Positions 38,025-48,195 of a stretch of DNA of 64,000 bases are shown here, one piece after another. This stretch comes from Flavobacteriales bacterium UBA952. Its GTDB lineage: Bacteria; Bacteroidota; Bacteroidia; Flavobacteriales_D; Crocinitomicaceae. Made by a program: the position numbers and the translations under genes. The first letter of the stretch is position 1. Each line of letters begins with the position of its first letter. The stretch spans positions 1 to 64,000 of the forward strand of contig CAJJBU010000025.1 of the NCBI GenBank assembly GCA_905182495.1. The letters run 5' to 3'. The notes beneath the pieces are model-generated. The model made no database searches, was not told where the DNA came from, and worked only from the letters and a program-made list of their open reading frames with translations.

Positions 38025-39218
38025 ATGATCCAATTATCTGATCGCTTACTTGCAATGGAGGAATCTGCTACCATTGCGATGTCTAGAAAAAGCCGTGAAC
38101 TAAAGACACAAGGAAAAGACGTCATTTCGTTATCATTAGGTGAGCCTGACTTTAATACGCCTCAATTTATAAAAGATGCGGCTAATGAAGCGATGAATAA
38201 TAATTTCACGAAATACATGCCTGTTCCTGGCTATGATGATTTAAGAGAAAGTATATCACAGAAGTTTAAACGTGACAATGGGTTAGACTACACTAAAGAC
38301 CAAATTGTTGTTTCAACTGGTGCTAAGCAGTCTATAGCAAATGTCGTACTTAGTTTAATCAACCCTGGGGACGAGGTGATCATTCCTGCTCCGTACTGGG
38401 TTTCGTACATAGAAATAGTAAAAGTCGCTGGAGGTATTCCTGTTATCGTTAATGCCGGAATTGAAAAAGACTTTAAAATTACGGGACCAGAATTGGCCAA
38501 CGTAGTTACGCCTAAATCCAAATTAATGATCTTCTCAACGCCGTGCAACCCTACTGGAACGGTTTATAACAAAGAAGAATTAAGAGGTTTAGCAGACGCT
38601 ATTGTAAAACATCCTTCCTTGATTGTTTTATGTGACGAGATCTATGAGCATATCAATTTTGAAGGAAAGCATGAAAGTCTTGCCCAATTTGAGGATGTAT
38701 ATGAGCAAGTTGTGACCGTAAATGGAGTTTCGAAAGCATGGGCAATGACGGGATGGAGGCTAGGATATATTGGAGCGCCTCAAACCATTGCGGATGCCTG
38801 CAATAAGGTTCAAGGTCAATTCACATCAGGAACCTGTTCTATTACGCAAAAAGCAGCGATAGCAGCTATGGAAGCAAACCCCGTTGTTTTAAAAGATATG
38901 ATTAGTGCTTTTAAGAACAGAAGGACACTTGTACTTGAAGCTCTATCAAATATACCAGGTATTAAAACAAACAATCCAGGTGGTGCATTTTATGTATTCC
39001 CAGATTGTTCGGCTTATTTCGGCAAGAGCTATGGCTCGATACAGATCAATAATGCCAGTGATTTGTGTATGTATTTGTTGGAGGAAGCTTTAGTTGCACT
39101 AGTCACTGGAGATGCTTTTGGTGATCCAAATTGTTTCAGAATCTCATATGCTGCTTCAGAGGAAACTCTTATCGAAGCTATGCGTAGAATAAAAGACGCT
39201 TTGTCAAAATTAAAATAA
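38025..39218 (+). CDS. Class I pyridoxal-phosphate aminotransferase (aspartate aminotransferase-like)
   Basis: A 397-residue fold-type I PLP enzyme. Seen: VISLSLGEPDFNTP, VPGYDDLRESI, VSTGAKQSI, CNPTGTVYNKEEL, VLCDEIYEHINF, and the PLP Lys in GVSKAWAMTGWRLGYIGAP. It most resembles aspartate aminotransferase AspC/AatA of Bacteroidota. The ATG at 38025 is favoured over the in-frame TTG at 38004. The next gene starts directly after its stop. Confidence 0.94.
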   Translation: MIQLSDRLLAMEESATIAMSRKSRELKTQGKDVISLSLGEPDFNTPQFIKDAANEAMNNNFTKYMPVPGYDDLRESISQKFKRDNGLDYTKDQIVVSTGAKQSIANVVLSLINPGDEVIIPAPYWVSYIEIVKVAGGIPVIVNAGIEKDFKITGPELANVVTPKSKLMIFSTPCNPTGTVYNKEELRGLADAIVKHPSLIVLCDEIYEHINFEGKHESLAQFEDVYEQVVTVNGVSKAWAMTGWRLGYIGAPQTIADACNKVQGQFTSGTCSITQKAAIAAMEANPVVLKDMISAFKNRRTLVLEALSNIPGIKTNNPGGAFYVFPDCSAYFGKSYGSIQINNASDLCMYLLEEALVALVTGDAFGDPNCFRISYAASEETLIEAMRRIKDALSKLK

Positions 39219-40202
39219 GTGAAGTATAACCAACTTTTTGAGAAATTTAAAGGAAAACGAGTCCTCGTGATTGGTGATGTTATGTTGGACTCATATATTT
39301 TAGGAACAGTGACTAGGATAAGTCCGGAAGCACCAGTCCCTATTATTTCTCTTGAAAAAAAAGACAACAGAATTGGTGGCGCAGGAAATGTAGCTCTAAA
39401 TCTGAAACACCTCGGTGCCTTTCCATTAATAGCCTCTGTAATTGGCAACGACGCTGAAGGACAATTATTAAAGACATTATTTGACAAACGAGAAATTTCA
39501 ACTCAAGGACTCTTAATGAGTTCGGAACGAAAAACAACGGTTAAAACACGAGTTATTTCTTCAAAACAACAGCTTTTAAGAATCGACTCAGAAGATACGC
39601 ATCCCTTAACAGAAAATAACGAAAGCGCCTTCCTTGCGATAATAGAACAACTTCTCAGTAAGGATGTAGATGCGATAATTATAGAAGATTATGATAAAGG
39701 AGTCCTTAATCAGCAAAACATACAGCAAATTATTACTTTGTCCAATCAGCTGAATATTCCTGTCACAGCTGACCCTAAAAAGGAGAATTTCCATCACTAT
39801 AGCGGATTGACATTATTCAAGCCAAATTTAAAAGAACTTAAAGAGGGTTTAAATATAAAATTCAACTTTGAACAAGAAAAAGAAAACTTTGAATTAGGCG
39901 TAAAGCAGTTAAGAAATAAGATTCCTCATTCGATATCATTAGTCACCTTATCAGAGCATGGGGTTTTTATTTGCGATGAAAACGAATCTAAATATATCCT
40001 AGCACATAAAAGGGAAATCACGGATGTTTCTGGCGCGGGTGATACCGTCATTGCGGTTGCTACCTTATGCCTGTTAGCCAAAGCCTCCTTAAATGATATA
40101 GCTATGATTTCTAATATCGCAGGAGGAATGGTTTGTGAAAAACCAGGAGTCGTCAGCATTACTTTTGACGCTCTGAAAAATGAGGTAAATGAACTACTTT
40201 AG
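39219..40202 (+). CDS. PfkB family kinase, HldE/RfaE N-terminal-like (heptose-7-phosphate kinase domain)
   Basis: A 327-residue sugar kinase. Seen: [27 protein letters not shown] and [14 protein letters not shown], both typical of the RfaE/HldE kinase domain, then [14 protein letters not shown], and the catalytic SGAGDTVIA near the C-terminus. The nucleotidyltransferase half of bifunctional HldE is absent, as in many Bacteroidota. It likely phosphorylates a heptose-7-phosphate or related sugar for LPS core synthesis; substrate is inferred. GTG start adjoining the previous stop. Confidence 0.88.
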   Translation: MKYNQLFEKFKGKRVLVIGDVMLDSYILGTVTRISPEAPVPIISLEKKDNRIGGAGNVALNLKHLGAFPLIASVIGNDAEGQLLKTLFDKREISTQGLLMSSERKTTVKTRVISSKQQLLRIDSEDTHPLTENNESAFLAIIEQLLSKDVDAIIIEDYDKGVLNQQNIQQIITLSNQLNIPVTADPKKENFHHYSGLTLFKPNLKELKEGLNIKFNFEQEKENFELGVKQLRNKIPHSISLVTLSEHGVFICDENESKYILAHKREITDVSGAGDTVIAVATLCLLAKASLNDIAMISNIAGGMVCEKPGVVSITFDALKNEVNELL

Positions 40203-40222
40203 AATATAATTGTTTAGTCCCT

Positions 40223-40951
40223 ATGTCACACAAAACTGTTAAGCCATACAATAGCGAGAAATCTAAAAAAGAAGAAGTAGAACAAATGTTCGACAACATC
40301 TCCGGTAGATATGATTTCTTAAACCACTTCTTATCTCTTGGTATAGACAAATTATGGAGAAAAAAAGGAGTGAAAGAGCTTAAATCTATACAGCCAAAAA
40401 AAATACTCGATATCGCAACCGGAACAGGAGATTTTGCCATAGCTAGTTTGAGTCTAAATCCAGAAGAAATCATTGGTATTGATATCTCAAATGGGATGCT
40501 GGAAGTCGGGAGGAAAAAGATGAAAAATAGACGACTAGATCATATCATTACTATGAAGCAAGCAGATTCAGAAGCCCTTCCCTTTGCTGATAATTATTTT
40601 GACGGTCTGACCGTAGGCTTCGGTGTCCGAAACTTCCAAAACCTAGAAAAAGGACTAAGTGAAATGCTCCGTGTTTTAAGACCTGGGGGTAAAGCAATTA
40701 TTTTGGAGTTTTCAAAGCCAAAAAAATTCCCGATCAAACAGGCTTTTAAATTCTATTCAAAATACGTAATACCGTTTCTTGGTAAAGGAATTTCCAAAGA
40801 CAAGAAAGCCTATGCATATTTGCCGGAAAGTGTAGAGGCCTTTCCGGAGGGTCAGACTTTTGCGGATATATTGCGTAAACTAAACTACAATAATGTAACT
40901 GCACTAACCGTGAGCGGTGGGATAGCCACCATTTATACCGGAATTAAATAA
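40223..40951 (+). CDS. ubiE: Demethylmenaquinone methyltransferase
   Basis: A 242-residue SAM methyltransferase completing menaquinone synthesis. Seen: [43 protein letters not shown] (SAM motif), [31 protein letters not shown] and [32 protein letters not shown]. All family segments are present (also called menG). As in many Bacteroidota it is followed by porT. Confidence 0.96.
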   Translation: MSHKTVKPYNSEKSKKEEVEQMFDNISGRYDFLNHFLSLGIDKLWRKKGVKELKSIQPKKILDIATGTGDFAIASLSLNPEEIIGIDISNGMLEVGRKKMKNRRLDHIITMKQADSEALPFADNYFDGLTVGFGVRNFQNLEKGLSEMLRVLRPGGKAIILEFSKPKKFPIKQAFKFYSKYVIPFLGKGISKDKKAYAYLPESVEAFPEGQTFADILRKLNYNNVTALTVSGGIATIYTGIK

Positions 40952-40988
40952 ATCTGCAACATTGAGAGCTTCTTTTCGTTACCCTAAC

Positions 40989-41699
40989 ATGAAGTCTCTT
41001 CTTTTTCTTCTATGTCTTCTTGTATTCTCTCTTGGGAATGCGCAAAAAATGAAACAACAGCGTTTTAAAAACTTTGATAAAAAGGCTTTTAGATTTGGTT
41101 TTATGCTGGGCGTCAACAACACAGATTTCACTGTGTATCAAAATCCAAATGCATATGAACAATTTGGATTGGTTTCCGTAAAAAACGAATCCCAACCGGG
41201 TGGGCAGCTAGGTATATTAAGCTCCTTGAAATTAGGTACTCCGTTATTAAGATTACGTTTTATGCCAGGACTCTCCTTCCAAGAGCGAACTTTAATTTAT
41301 AGTAGTTTAGACAGTTCTAATTTCCCAAAAGGTGAAAGTGAAGAACGTATTAATTCAACGTGTTTAGATTTTCCACTTTCGTTTGTTTTTAGAACCAAAC
41401 GATTTAATAACTTTGCTGCCTATGCCTTATTTGGGGGGCAATATTCAATCGACCTACAATCCCAGCAAAATGCATCTCAAAACTTTATTGATCCTTTTAT
41501 AAAACTAAATCGATTTGATATTCAAGGACAGTTAGGCGTTGGAATAGATGTCTTTGCTCCTTTTTTCAAGTTTTCTATCGAAGTAAAATATTCGCATGGT
41601 GTCAAGAGTTCTTTTATACAAGATTTCTCACCCGTTGCCAAACCAATAGACCTCCTTTATAACAAAGGTTGGTGGTTCTCAATTATTTTTCAATCCTAA
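40989..41699 (+). CDS. porT: Type IX secretion / gliding protein PorT (SprT)
   Basis: A 236-residue outer-membrane barrel with signal peptide (LLFLLCLLVFSLGNAQ). Strand-rich body: FRFGFMLGVNNTDFTVY, PLLRLRFMPGLSFQERTLIY, CLDFPLSFVFRTKR, FKFSIEVKYSHGVKSSF. PorT is required for T9SS function. Identity rests on the pattern and on its place directly downstream of ubiE, a conserved arrangement. The ATG at 40989 is chosen over an in-frame opening at 40962. Its TAA overlaps the next ATG by one base. Confidence 0.87.
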   Translation: MKSLLFLLCLLVFSLGNAQKMKQQRFKNFDKKAFRFGFMLGVNNTDFTVYQNPNAYEQFGLVSVKNESQPGGQLGILSSLKLGTPLLRLRFMPGLSFQERTLIYSSLDSSNFPKGESEERINSTCLDFPLSFVFRTKRFNNFAAYALFGGQYSIDLQSQQNASQNFIDPFIKLNRFDIQGQLGVGIDVFAPFFKFSIEVKYSHGVKSSFIQDFSPVAKPIDLLYNKGWWFSIIFQS

Positions 41700-43255
41700 T
41701 GATAGAAGTCTCCTTTTACTGTACGCCTGAGCAAGCAAAAGATAAAAGTTATATCGAGCAGGCCGTGTTCAGTAAACTAAAGCGAAAGGATCTCCCAGTA
41801 TTGCAATTCAAATGGTTTAAAAGGAGCATTGATGCAAGAAAGAACAACATACGTTTCCTATGTACTTTTCATGTCTTTAAGGAAAACGAAGTAATTCCGA
41901 AAAACTATCAACCTGAATTCCAAAAGAAAATACCTGGTCAAGAGGTGCATATTATAGGCCTTGGGCCAGCGGGTATCTTTGCGGCATTAAAGGCCCTTCA
42001 GCTCGGTATAAAACCGATTGTATATGAGCGCGGAAAATCCGTTCGGGAGCGAAGACGAGACTTAGCCAAGCTCAACAAAGAAAGCATTGTAAACCCTAAT
42101 AGCAATTACTGTTTCGGAGAAGGCGGTGCAGGAACGTATTCTGATGGCAAACTCTATACTCGCTCGAAAAAAAGAGGTGCAGTAAGAGAGGTTTTAGAAA
42201 CACTTGTTCATTTCGGGGCACCTGAAGATATACTCATTGATGCACACCCTCATATTGGTACAAATAAACTACCACAGATCATTTCAGACATGACGCAATT
42301 GATTATTGATCAAGGTGGAGAAATTCATTTTGAGCATACCTTAACAGATGTCATTGTTGAGAATGGTCGTGTCATGCAGATCGAGATTAATAACTCTAAA
42401 AAAATAGAAACATCTGCAGTGGTTTTAGCTACAGGTCATTCCGCTAGAGATATTTACCAACTTCTTTTTGACCGAAAAATAAAAATAGAAGCAAAACCAT
42501 TTGCGCTCGGAGTTCGGGTTGAACATACCCAAGAATTTATAGATAAAATACAATACCACGGTCGATCTAATGACGAGTATCTCCCTCCTGCTTCCTATAG
42601 ACTAGTGACCCAAGCGATGGCAAAAGGAGTCTACTCCTTTTGCATGTGTCCGGGAGGAATCATTGCCCCATGCGCAACCAATCAAGAAGAAGTCGTTACA
42701 AATGGTTGGTCCCCTTCTAAAAGAAATAATCCATATGCAAACTCAGGCATCGTCGTTTCTATAGAGCCTAAAGACCTAGAGAATTCGTCACATCCACTTT
42801 GTGGATTAGATTTTCAAAAAAGTGTTGAGCGTCGTGCCTGGGAAGCCGCAGGTAAAAGCCAAAAAGTACCGGCACAAAGGCTACTTGATTTTATGAATCA
42901 TAAAAAATCAAAAGACTTCCCAAGAAGCTCCTATCAGCCTGGTATTACTAGCGTTGAAATGGACGAAGTGTTTCCGGAATTCATCACTTCTAGATTGCGA
43001 AAAGGATTTTTAGACTTTAATGAAAAAATACCAGGTTTTGTTACTCAAGATGCCGTTATACATGCTCCAGAATCTAGAACTTCATCACCAGTATTGATCC
43101 CAAGAAATAAGGAAAACTATGCGCATGTTGAGCTTGAAAACTTGTACCCTTGTGCTGAAGGAGCAGGTTATGCTGGAGGAATTGTTTCTGCAGCAATCGA
43201 TGGTATGAATTGCGTTCTAGCGATTCAGGAGAACCTATTTTCTAAAAATATATAA
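41699..43255 (+). CDS. FAD-dependent dehydrogenase, COG2509 family
   Basis: A 518-residue FAD enzyme. After an 80-residue N-terminal ferredoxin-like domain comes the dinucleotide fold EVHIIGLGPAGIFAALKALQLGIKPIVYERG, then NYCFGEGGAGTYSDGKLYTRSKKRG, VLATGHSARDIY, and the C-terminal NLYPCAEGAGYAGGIVSAAIDG. Family members are common in Bacteroidota but the electron donor and substrate are unknown. The start ATG overlaps porT's stop (TAATG at 41697-41701). Confidence 0.9.
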   Translation: MIEVSFYCTPEQAKDKSYIEQAVFSKLKRKDLPVLQFKWFKRSIDARKNNIRFLCTFHVFKENEVIPKNYQPEFQKKIPGQEVHIIGLGPAGIFAALKALQLGIKPIVYERGKSVRERRRDLAKLNKESIVNPNSNYCFGEGGAGTYSDGKLYTRSKKRGAVREVLETLVHFGAPEDILIDAHPHIGTNKLPQIISDMTQLIIDQGGEIHFEHTLTDVIVENGRVMQIEINNSKKIETSAVVLATGHSARDIYQLLFDRKIKIEAKPFALGVRVEHTQEFIDKIQYHGRSNDEYLPPASYRLVTQAMAKGVYSFCMCPGGIIAPCATNQEEVVTNGWSPSKRNNPYANSGIVVSIEPKDLENSSHPLCGLDFQKSVERRAWEAAGKSQKVPAQRLLDFMNHKKSKDFPRSSYQPGITSVEMDEVFPEFITSRLRKGFLDFNEKIPGFVTQDAVIHAPESRTSSPVLIPRNKENYAHVELENLYPCAEGAGYAGGIVSAAIDGMNCVLAIQENLFSKNI

Positions 43256-43366
43256 TAACAATGTAAATGCTTCAAAGCATATAAAATCTATTGATTAACC
43301 CTCCCTATAGTACTTCAGTATTAAATCAAGATTAACGACACGTATTCGTTTGTCGCGAAATCCTTC

Positions 43367-43374
43367 TATTTTTG
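43367..43374 (+). promoter_or_regulatory. Candidate -7 box directly before mnmA
   Basis: TATTTTTG matches TAnnTTTG, 4 bases before the mnmA ATG. A TTTG lies 14 bases upstream (43349-43352), shorter than the usual spacing. The transcript would be nearly leaderless. Confidence 0.35.
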
Positions 43375-43378
43375 CAGT

Positions 43379-44536
43379 ATGAAAAGAGTAGTCGTTGGAC
43401 TTTCTGGAGGGGTTGACTCTAGTGTCGCTGCGTATCTTCTTAAAGAAGAAGGTTACGAAGTGATTGGTATGTTTATGAAAAACTGGCATGACGAGTCTGT
43501 AACAATCTCTGATGACTGTCCGTGGATAGATGATTCAAATGATGCTCTAATGGTTGCCGAAGCTTTAGAAATTCCTTTTCAGGTCATCGATTTGAGTAAA
43601 GCCTATAAAGAGCGCATTGTAGACTACATGTTTAATGAATACCAAGAGGGAAGAACACCAAACCCTGATGTACTATGCAATAAAGAAATTAAATTTGATG
43701 TGTATGGTATGAATAATGTACAGCCGGTCTTGTTGATTATTCTGAATCAAAAAAAACTAAATACAAATAATGAATGGGACCTCATTGCAGGTAAAGACCC
43801 GTCTAAAGATCAGTCGTATTTTTTATGCCAAGTATCTCAAAAACAATTAGCCAAAGCATTATTTCCTATAGGCCACTTATTAAAGACAGAGGTTCGTGAA
43901 TTGGCTAGTAAGATGGAATTGGTAACGGCCGAAAAGAAAGATTCTCAAGGCCTTTGCTTTGTTGGTAAAATCAAGCTACCTGACTTTCTTCAACAAAAAC
44001 TATCGTCAAAAGAAGGTCCGGTTATTGAAATCCCAAATGATATGGAGCAATACCATCGCTATAAAAAAATGTCATCAGAAAACCTGGACCTAGAAGAGCT
44101 ATGTAAACCCTTTTCTTATAAAGAAATAGATGGAATTCGGGTGAGCACACATCAAGGAGCTCACTTTTACACGATCGGCCAAAGAAAAGGGCTCCATATC
44201 GGGGGGCGCCCATTGCCTAGCTTCGTTATCGGTACAGACACGGTTAACAACATTGTTTATTCTGGGCAAACTGATGAACACCCCGGGTTAAACCGTATAG
44301 CACTTAAGGTAGAGAGAGAAAGTATAAACTGGATCAGCAGAAAATCCGAGAAGGAGAATGAGGAGTACGAAATCCGTATCAGATACCGTCAAAACCTCCA
44401 AAAAGGACAATTAATACAAAGGGGCCATTCAGTATATGTGTTATTTGAAGTCAAGCAAAAAGGAGTGAGTCCTGGACAATTTGTCGCTTGGTATAAAAAG
44501 GGTGTTTTGGTTGGATCAGGTGTTATTGAATCCTAA
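43379..44536 (+). CDS. mnmA: tRNA-specific 2-thiouridylase MnmA, with a damaged central stretch
   Basis: A 385-residue enzyme that thiolates U34 of Glu, Gln and Lys tRNAs. PP-loop GLSGGVDSSVAAY at 7-19, catalytic Cys100 (NPDVLCNKEIKFD) and Cys193 (SQGLCFVGK) are present, as are KDQSYFLCQ and GQRKGLHIGG. But residues about 109-133 (DNA 43703-43777) do not look like MnmA: the expected ATGHY motif and its preceding helix are missing, and the stretch is roughly 7-8 residues short. In another frame the same DNA reads YSESKKTKYK and joins NEWDLIAGKD, suggesting compensating indels. The gene has a normal end. Activity is doubtful as written. Confidence 0.88.
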   Translation: MKRVVVGLSGGVDSSVAAYLLKEEGYEVIGMFMKNWHDESVTISDDCPWIDDSNDALMVAEALEIPFQVIDLSKAYKERIVDYMFNEYQEGRTPNPDVLCNKEIKFDVYGMNNVQPVLLIILNQKKLNTNNEWDLIAGKDPSKDQSYFLCQVSQKQLAKALFPIGHLLKTEVRELASKMELVTAEKKDSQGLCFVGKIKLPDFLQQKLSSKEGPVIEIPNDMEQYHRYKKMSSENLDLEELCKPFSYKEIDGIRVSTHQGAHFYTIGQRKGLHIGGRPLPSFVIGTDTVNNIVYSGQTDEHPGLNRIALKVERESINWISRKSEKENEEYEIRIRYRQNLQKGQLIQRGHSVYVLFEVKQKGVSPGQFVAWYKKGVLVGSGVIES

Positions 44537-44721
44537 TTCATATTTATAGAGAACAGCAGGGCGTCATTCTCTACGGTGGAACGATTCTTTAAAGTATCCA
44601 TAAGTGTCGCCACTTCGTGAATATCAATTGTACTATCTATTCCTAACTCTCTGTGCTTAGACAATTTCATTTTTGCCTTTTTCACTTTATTTGTTCTCAA
44701 AGTTTGTACGTTACTCTTCAT
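44533..44721 (-). CDS. Possible small protein in the mnmA-lipoprotein gap
   Basis: A 62-residue open frame (MKSNVQTLRTNKVKKAKMKL to ALLFSINMN), basic at the N-terminus, no Cys, no signal peptide. It fills most of the 44537-44844 gap and ends 4 bases inside mnmA, a tail overlap common for real convergent genes. No family is recognised and there is no strong promoter. It may be spurious; the gap holds nothing else visible. Confidence 0.3.
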   Translation of the reverse strand: MKSNVQTLRTNKVKKAKMKLSKHRELGIDSTIDIHEVATLMDTLKNRSTVENDALLFSINMN

Positions 44722-44844
44722 GTCGATAGGTTTTGTGAATACTTTAACGCAAATACTGTTCCAAGGTTTCAAATCAAAAAAAATCTGTAAAATTATAATC
44801 TAGGATGAATGAATCAACAAAAGCCATAATACTTATCTTTGAAC

Positions 44845-45660
44845 ATGAAATTTTTAATGCCATTGTTCTTCCTATTCCTAATTTTAGCTTGTCATAACCA
44901 AGCTGAAAAGAAACAGAAAGAAGCGGAAAACAGCTTTGATTTCGATAAGAATAAAAATGAAACGACTGATCATGGATTCTTACTCGATAGCTCTGCCTAT
45001 TACGTGGATTCAATAATACGCCAATTCATTCAATCGTCTTTAGGAACCAGTAAAAAAGAGAAATATACGTACACGGTTCATAAGGCAATGCTGAATAAAG
45101 ACAAAGCTGTAGATGCAATTATTGCGATTAACAGGTTAGATTTTGCTCAACAAAAGGCCAAAGAGACTGGGGCTGAAACTCAAGCAGAAAAAATGGCCTA
45201 CATGGGGCCATTCAATGCTTTCATTTTTTATGATGGCAGAAGCAATACCTTTTCACCTCCAACAATTGTTCCTTCCTCGCCACTACTCCCCCTAGATATA
45301 CACTTTGAACATATCTCTTCAAACCAGCATAAAGATGCCGTGATTGATTTTAGAATTAGAAATTCAAGCTATAAGGAAGTTTATTTCCTCTTCAACAATA
45401 GACCCAAAAAGGTGTTCCAATGGAAAAACTTTGATGGTTTAGGAAGTGATTCAGAAGAGGCCTATGAATTCAGGTTTAAACTGGCCCAAAGAAGTAATGT
45501 TAAAGACATTGTCGTTTACCAAGCTAACTTAGGGACTCATCCTAATAAAATTGATGCATTCACCTACAAGCCCGAAATAAAGACGAGCAACGACGTCATT
45601 AAACGTTTTTTCTATGTCGAAAAAGAAGGAAAATATTTCTCTGCTAAAAGCGGCCTCTAA
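44845..45660 (+). CDS. Hypothetical lipoprotein
   Basis: A 271-residue protein with a lipobox (LFLILACHNQ) and charged linker (AEKKQKEAENSFDFDKNKNE). The mature domain has mixed strands and helices (YTVHKAMLNKDKAVDAIIAINRLDFAQQKAKE, IHFEHISSNQHKDAVIDFRIRN). No recognised function. The ATG at 44845 gives the proper signal peptide (an in-frame TTG lies at 44839). Its end overlaps the convergent TonB-dependent receptor by 17 bases. Confidence 0.75.
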   Translation: MKFLMPLFFLFLILACHNQAEKKQKEAENSFDFDKNKNETTDHGFLLDSSAYYVDSIIRQFIQSSLGTSKKEKYTYTVHKAMLNKDKAVDAIIAINRLDFAQQKAKETGAETQAEKMAYMGPFNAFIFYDGRSNTFSPPTIVPSSPLLPLDIHFEHISSNQHKDAVIDFRIRNSSYKEVYFLFNNRPKKVFQWKNFDGLGSDSEEAYEFRFKLAQRSNVKDIVVYQANLGTHPNKIDAFTYKPEIKTSNDVIKRFFYVEKEGKYFSAKSGL

Positions 45661-48156
45661 CTGTAAATATAAAATTCCTGCCAGGCGCCGAAATGTTTGA
45701 GGCAAAGCTTCTGTAATTTCGATCTAGAATGTTTTCACATGCCAATTGAATTGAAATGTTTTTTGAAAATGAATAGTTAAGCCGACTGTTTAAAGTATAC
45801 CAACTAGGCATTCCCTGTCCCGCTATGGCAAATGCATAATTATCCTCTCCCACTAGATTATAATCTTCATACCGTTTCCAAGCGGAATAATTAACGAAAC
45901 ACTCTAAAACTATTTTTTTCTTTTGATACTTAATACTGCACTTGCCAAAAACAGGCGGTATATGATCTAAGGGGTATGGAACTGAATCTGTCAATATCCG
46001 ACCATAAGTATAATTAAAAGTACCCTCAATACGTATGGATCGTCCGATAGTCGCATTTAGAACACCTTCAACGCCTAACACAAAAGCATTACTCGTATTC
46101 ATTGTCGTTACAACGGTGCTATAAGTACCTTCATATAGTACAGAGTCCACCCCGTTAATTGTCGTATTTTGTATCGTTAAAGCATTACTTAGAAATGTAC
46201 TGTATAGATTTGTAGCCAGATTTATTTTTCTGAAAAGAACTATTTCAGAACCAAGCTCTAGGTTATATGAGTATTCGGGTTTTAAATCAGGGTTAGGTAC
46301 AATCACCTTACCAGGTATAGATTCAAATACCTTGGATACATCGTCAATATTTGGCGCCCTAAATCCAGTTGCGCCTGATAGAGTATAACGGATTGATTAC
46401 CATGATTGGACTGCAACACCAATATTACCATTCAACTCACCTTTCGCTGTTCAATGGAGCTAAAAGGAAATGGAAAAAATGTTTTATCTACGAACTCAGC
46501 ATTTAGCTGAACATGTGAGCCCCTGAGTCCACCACTTAAGATTGTTTTGTCATTAACCTCCCAATTATCCGTTAAGTACAGGGCAAAAGATGACATATCG
46601 GACCCACCATCTGGATACCTTGTATCAAGGGTTGAAACCTGCATGCTATTAATATCAGTAGAAAATGCGCTAGATTCTACAAGGTTATAAAACAAGTCTA
46701 GACCATACCTCAATTCGTGTTTTCTTATTTTCTTTGAAAAGTCAAAGTTTAAAGTAAAAATATCCAAGGCCTCCTCCCTACTCATCAATTGCTCTTCTTG
46801 GTATCTTCTCACCATTCTACTCTCTTCAATAGCCTGATAAGCCAAGGTCAGTTCAGAAGCATCAAACAACCTATTTTTCTTACTCAATGACAAGGTATAG
46901 GCACTTAAAAACCTAAATTGTGGGCCATAATACCATTCAGCATATTTTGCAATGCCATTCTCACTTTGAGACAAGCGGTCATATCTGTCTACATTTCCGG
47001 AATTTGAAAGCTGAAGATTTAGCTTGTGCGTAACAAATTCATTGGGTTTAAAAGTGAATTTCTGAAGTAGATCGAATTGGGCGTAACCTGATCCCACCTG
47101 AAGATTTGGGTCTGAATTATTCAACATGGTATCCACACCATTGATTCGAGACGCATACCAGTTTCTCTCGCCAAAACCTTCTGTGAAATCAGTTCTATTA
47201 GCACCTTGTCTCAAATCACCGAAATTTGAATACGTAAATGAGCTCAAAGACCCGAATTTCCGATTAGCAACAGATATATTTACATTACTTGAATAACCAT
47301 TTGCTGCAGAAAAATATCGGGTATAACCCTCACCGATAATTAGTCCTTTGTCCTTATGACTCAAAGTAGGGTCCTTAGTTTTAAAGCTCATAACACCTCC
47401 AATAGCATCAGATCCGTACATCACAGAGCCCGGCCCAAAGACTACCTCTACCCTGTCCATAATTGCATTGTCTAGCGTGATGACGTTTTGTAGGTGCCCG
47501 CCTCTATAGATAGCATTATTCATACGAACACCATCCACTACCATCAATACTTTATTGGTTTCAAAGCCCCTAATAATCGGACTCCCACCACCCAACTGAC
47601 TTTTCTGAACAAATACATTGCCCGAACTCCCTATCAAATCCGCCATTGAAGATTGATTTTGGTTCTTTATTTCATTGCTGCTAATAATTTTAATCTTTTG
47701 GATAACATCACGCTTTTTTTCACCCATTCTAGTTGCAGAAACCACCATCTCATCGAGCGTATTCGCATTAGACTTTAGATATAGGACAAAATCAAGACTT
47801 AAAAGAGAATCATACGAGATCGTATTTAAAATATAATTCTCATGGTAAAAGGAAATTCTCCAAGACGAATCAGCTAATTTGAATATATCAGTTTGAACCT
47901 TTCCTTTTTTATTGGTAAAATGCTGTTCAACTTGAATATATTCAGCAATTGTTCCCGCTAAAGATTGAACACCTTCGGCTTTCTTCCAACCTTGGCCATC
48001 AGAGACAACGTTCTTTCCATAAATAACTATATTGACATCATGTATTGGGAAAATAGAAAGATGATCATAGACCTGGATTTTTTGCTGGGTAAATACCCCT
48101 TCAGATAAGAAACAAGTAAAACCTAAAAGAAAAACCGATAGAAATCCTCTAATCAC
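45644..48156 (-). pseudogene. TonB-dependent receptor, frameshifted and with an internal stop
   Basis: An outer-membrane siderophore/haem-type receptor in pieces. The first part (48156-46432) has a signal peptide, a carboxypeptidase-like start, the plug (DEMVVSATRMGEKKRDVIQKI, LIGSSGNVFVQKSQLGGGSPIIRGFETNKVLMVVDGVRMNNAIYRGGHLQNV) and barrel strands; it breaks after SSIEQRK. Another frame continues GELNGNIGVAVQSW, then TAA (46397-46399), then SIRYTLSGATGFRAPNIDDVSKV and the rest to YRSFASNISAPGRNFIFTVRGRF. One missing base near 46436-46443 and one stop (probably CAA to TAA) explain it. The promoter looks intact, so decay is recent or the damage is an assembly error. Start is GTG. Confidence 0.88.
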
Positions 48157-48160
48157 TTTG

Positions 48161-48193
48161 CAAATTTATTAATTTTAAAAGGTCTACAACAAA
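48161..48193 (-). promoter_or_regulatory. Candidate promoter of the TonB-dependent receptor
   Basis: On the minus strand TTTG (48190-48193), 21 bases, then TAAATTTG (48161-48168), a good match to the Bacteroidota -33/-7 pair. The -7 box is 4 bases before the GTG start. Best-supported promoter in the window, yet it drives a broken gene. Confidence 0.5.
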
Positions 48194-48195
48194 TT

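Noticed and set aside
43270..43284. Hairpin ATGCT-TCAA-AGCAT after the FAD dehydrogenase gene
   Set aside because: Stem of only five pairs and no T run; not a convincing terminator.
44774..45013. 79-codon minus-strand frame
   Set aside because: It lies mostly over the lipoprotein gene at 44845 on the other strand and has no family or promoter support.
46307..46431. Two separate receptor genes instead of one broken gene
   Set aside because: The sequence between the two parts carries GATGFRAPNIDDV, a receptor barrel motif continuous with both halves, so it is one interrupted gene.
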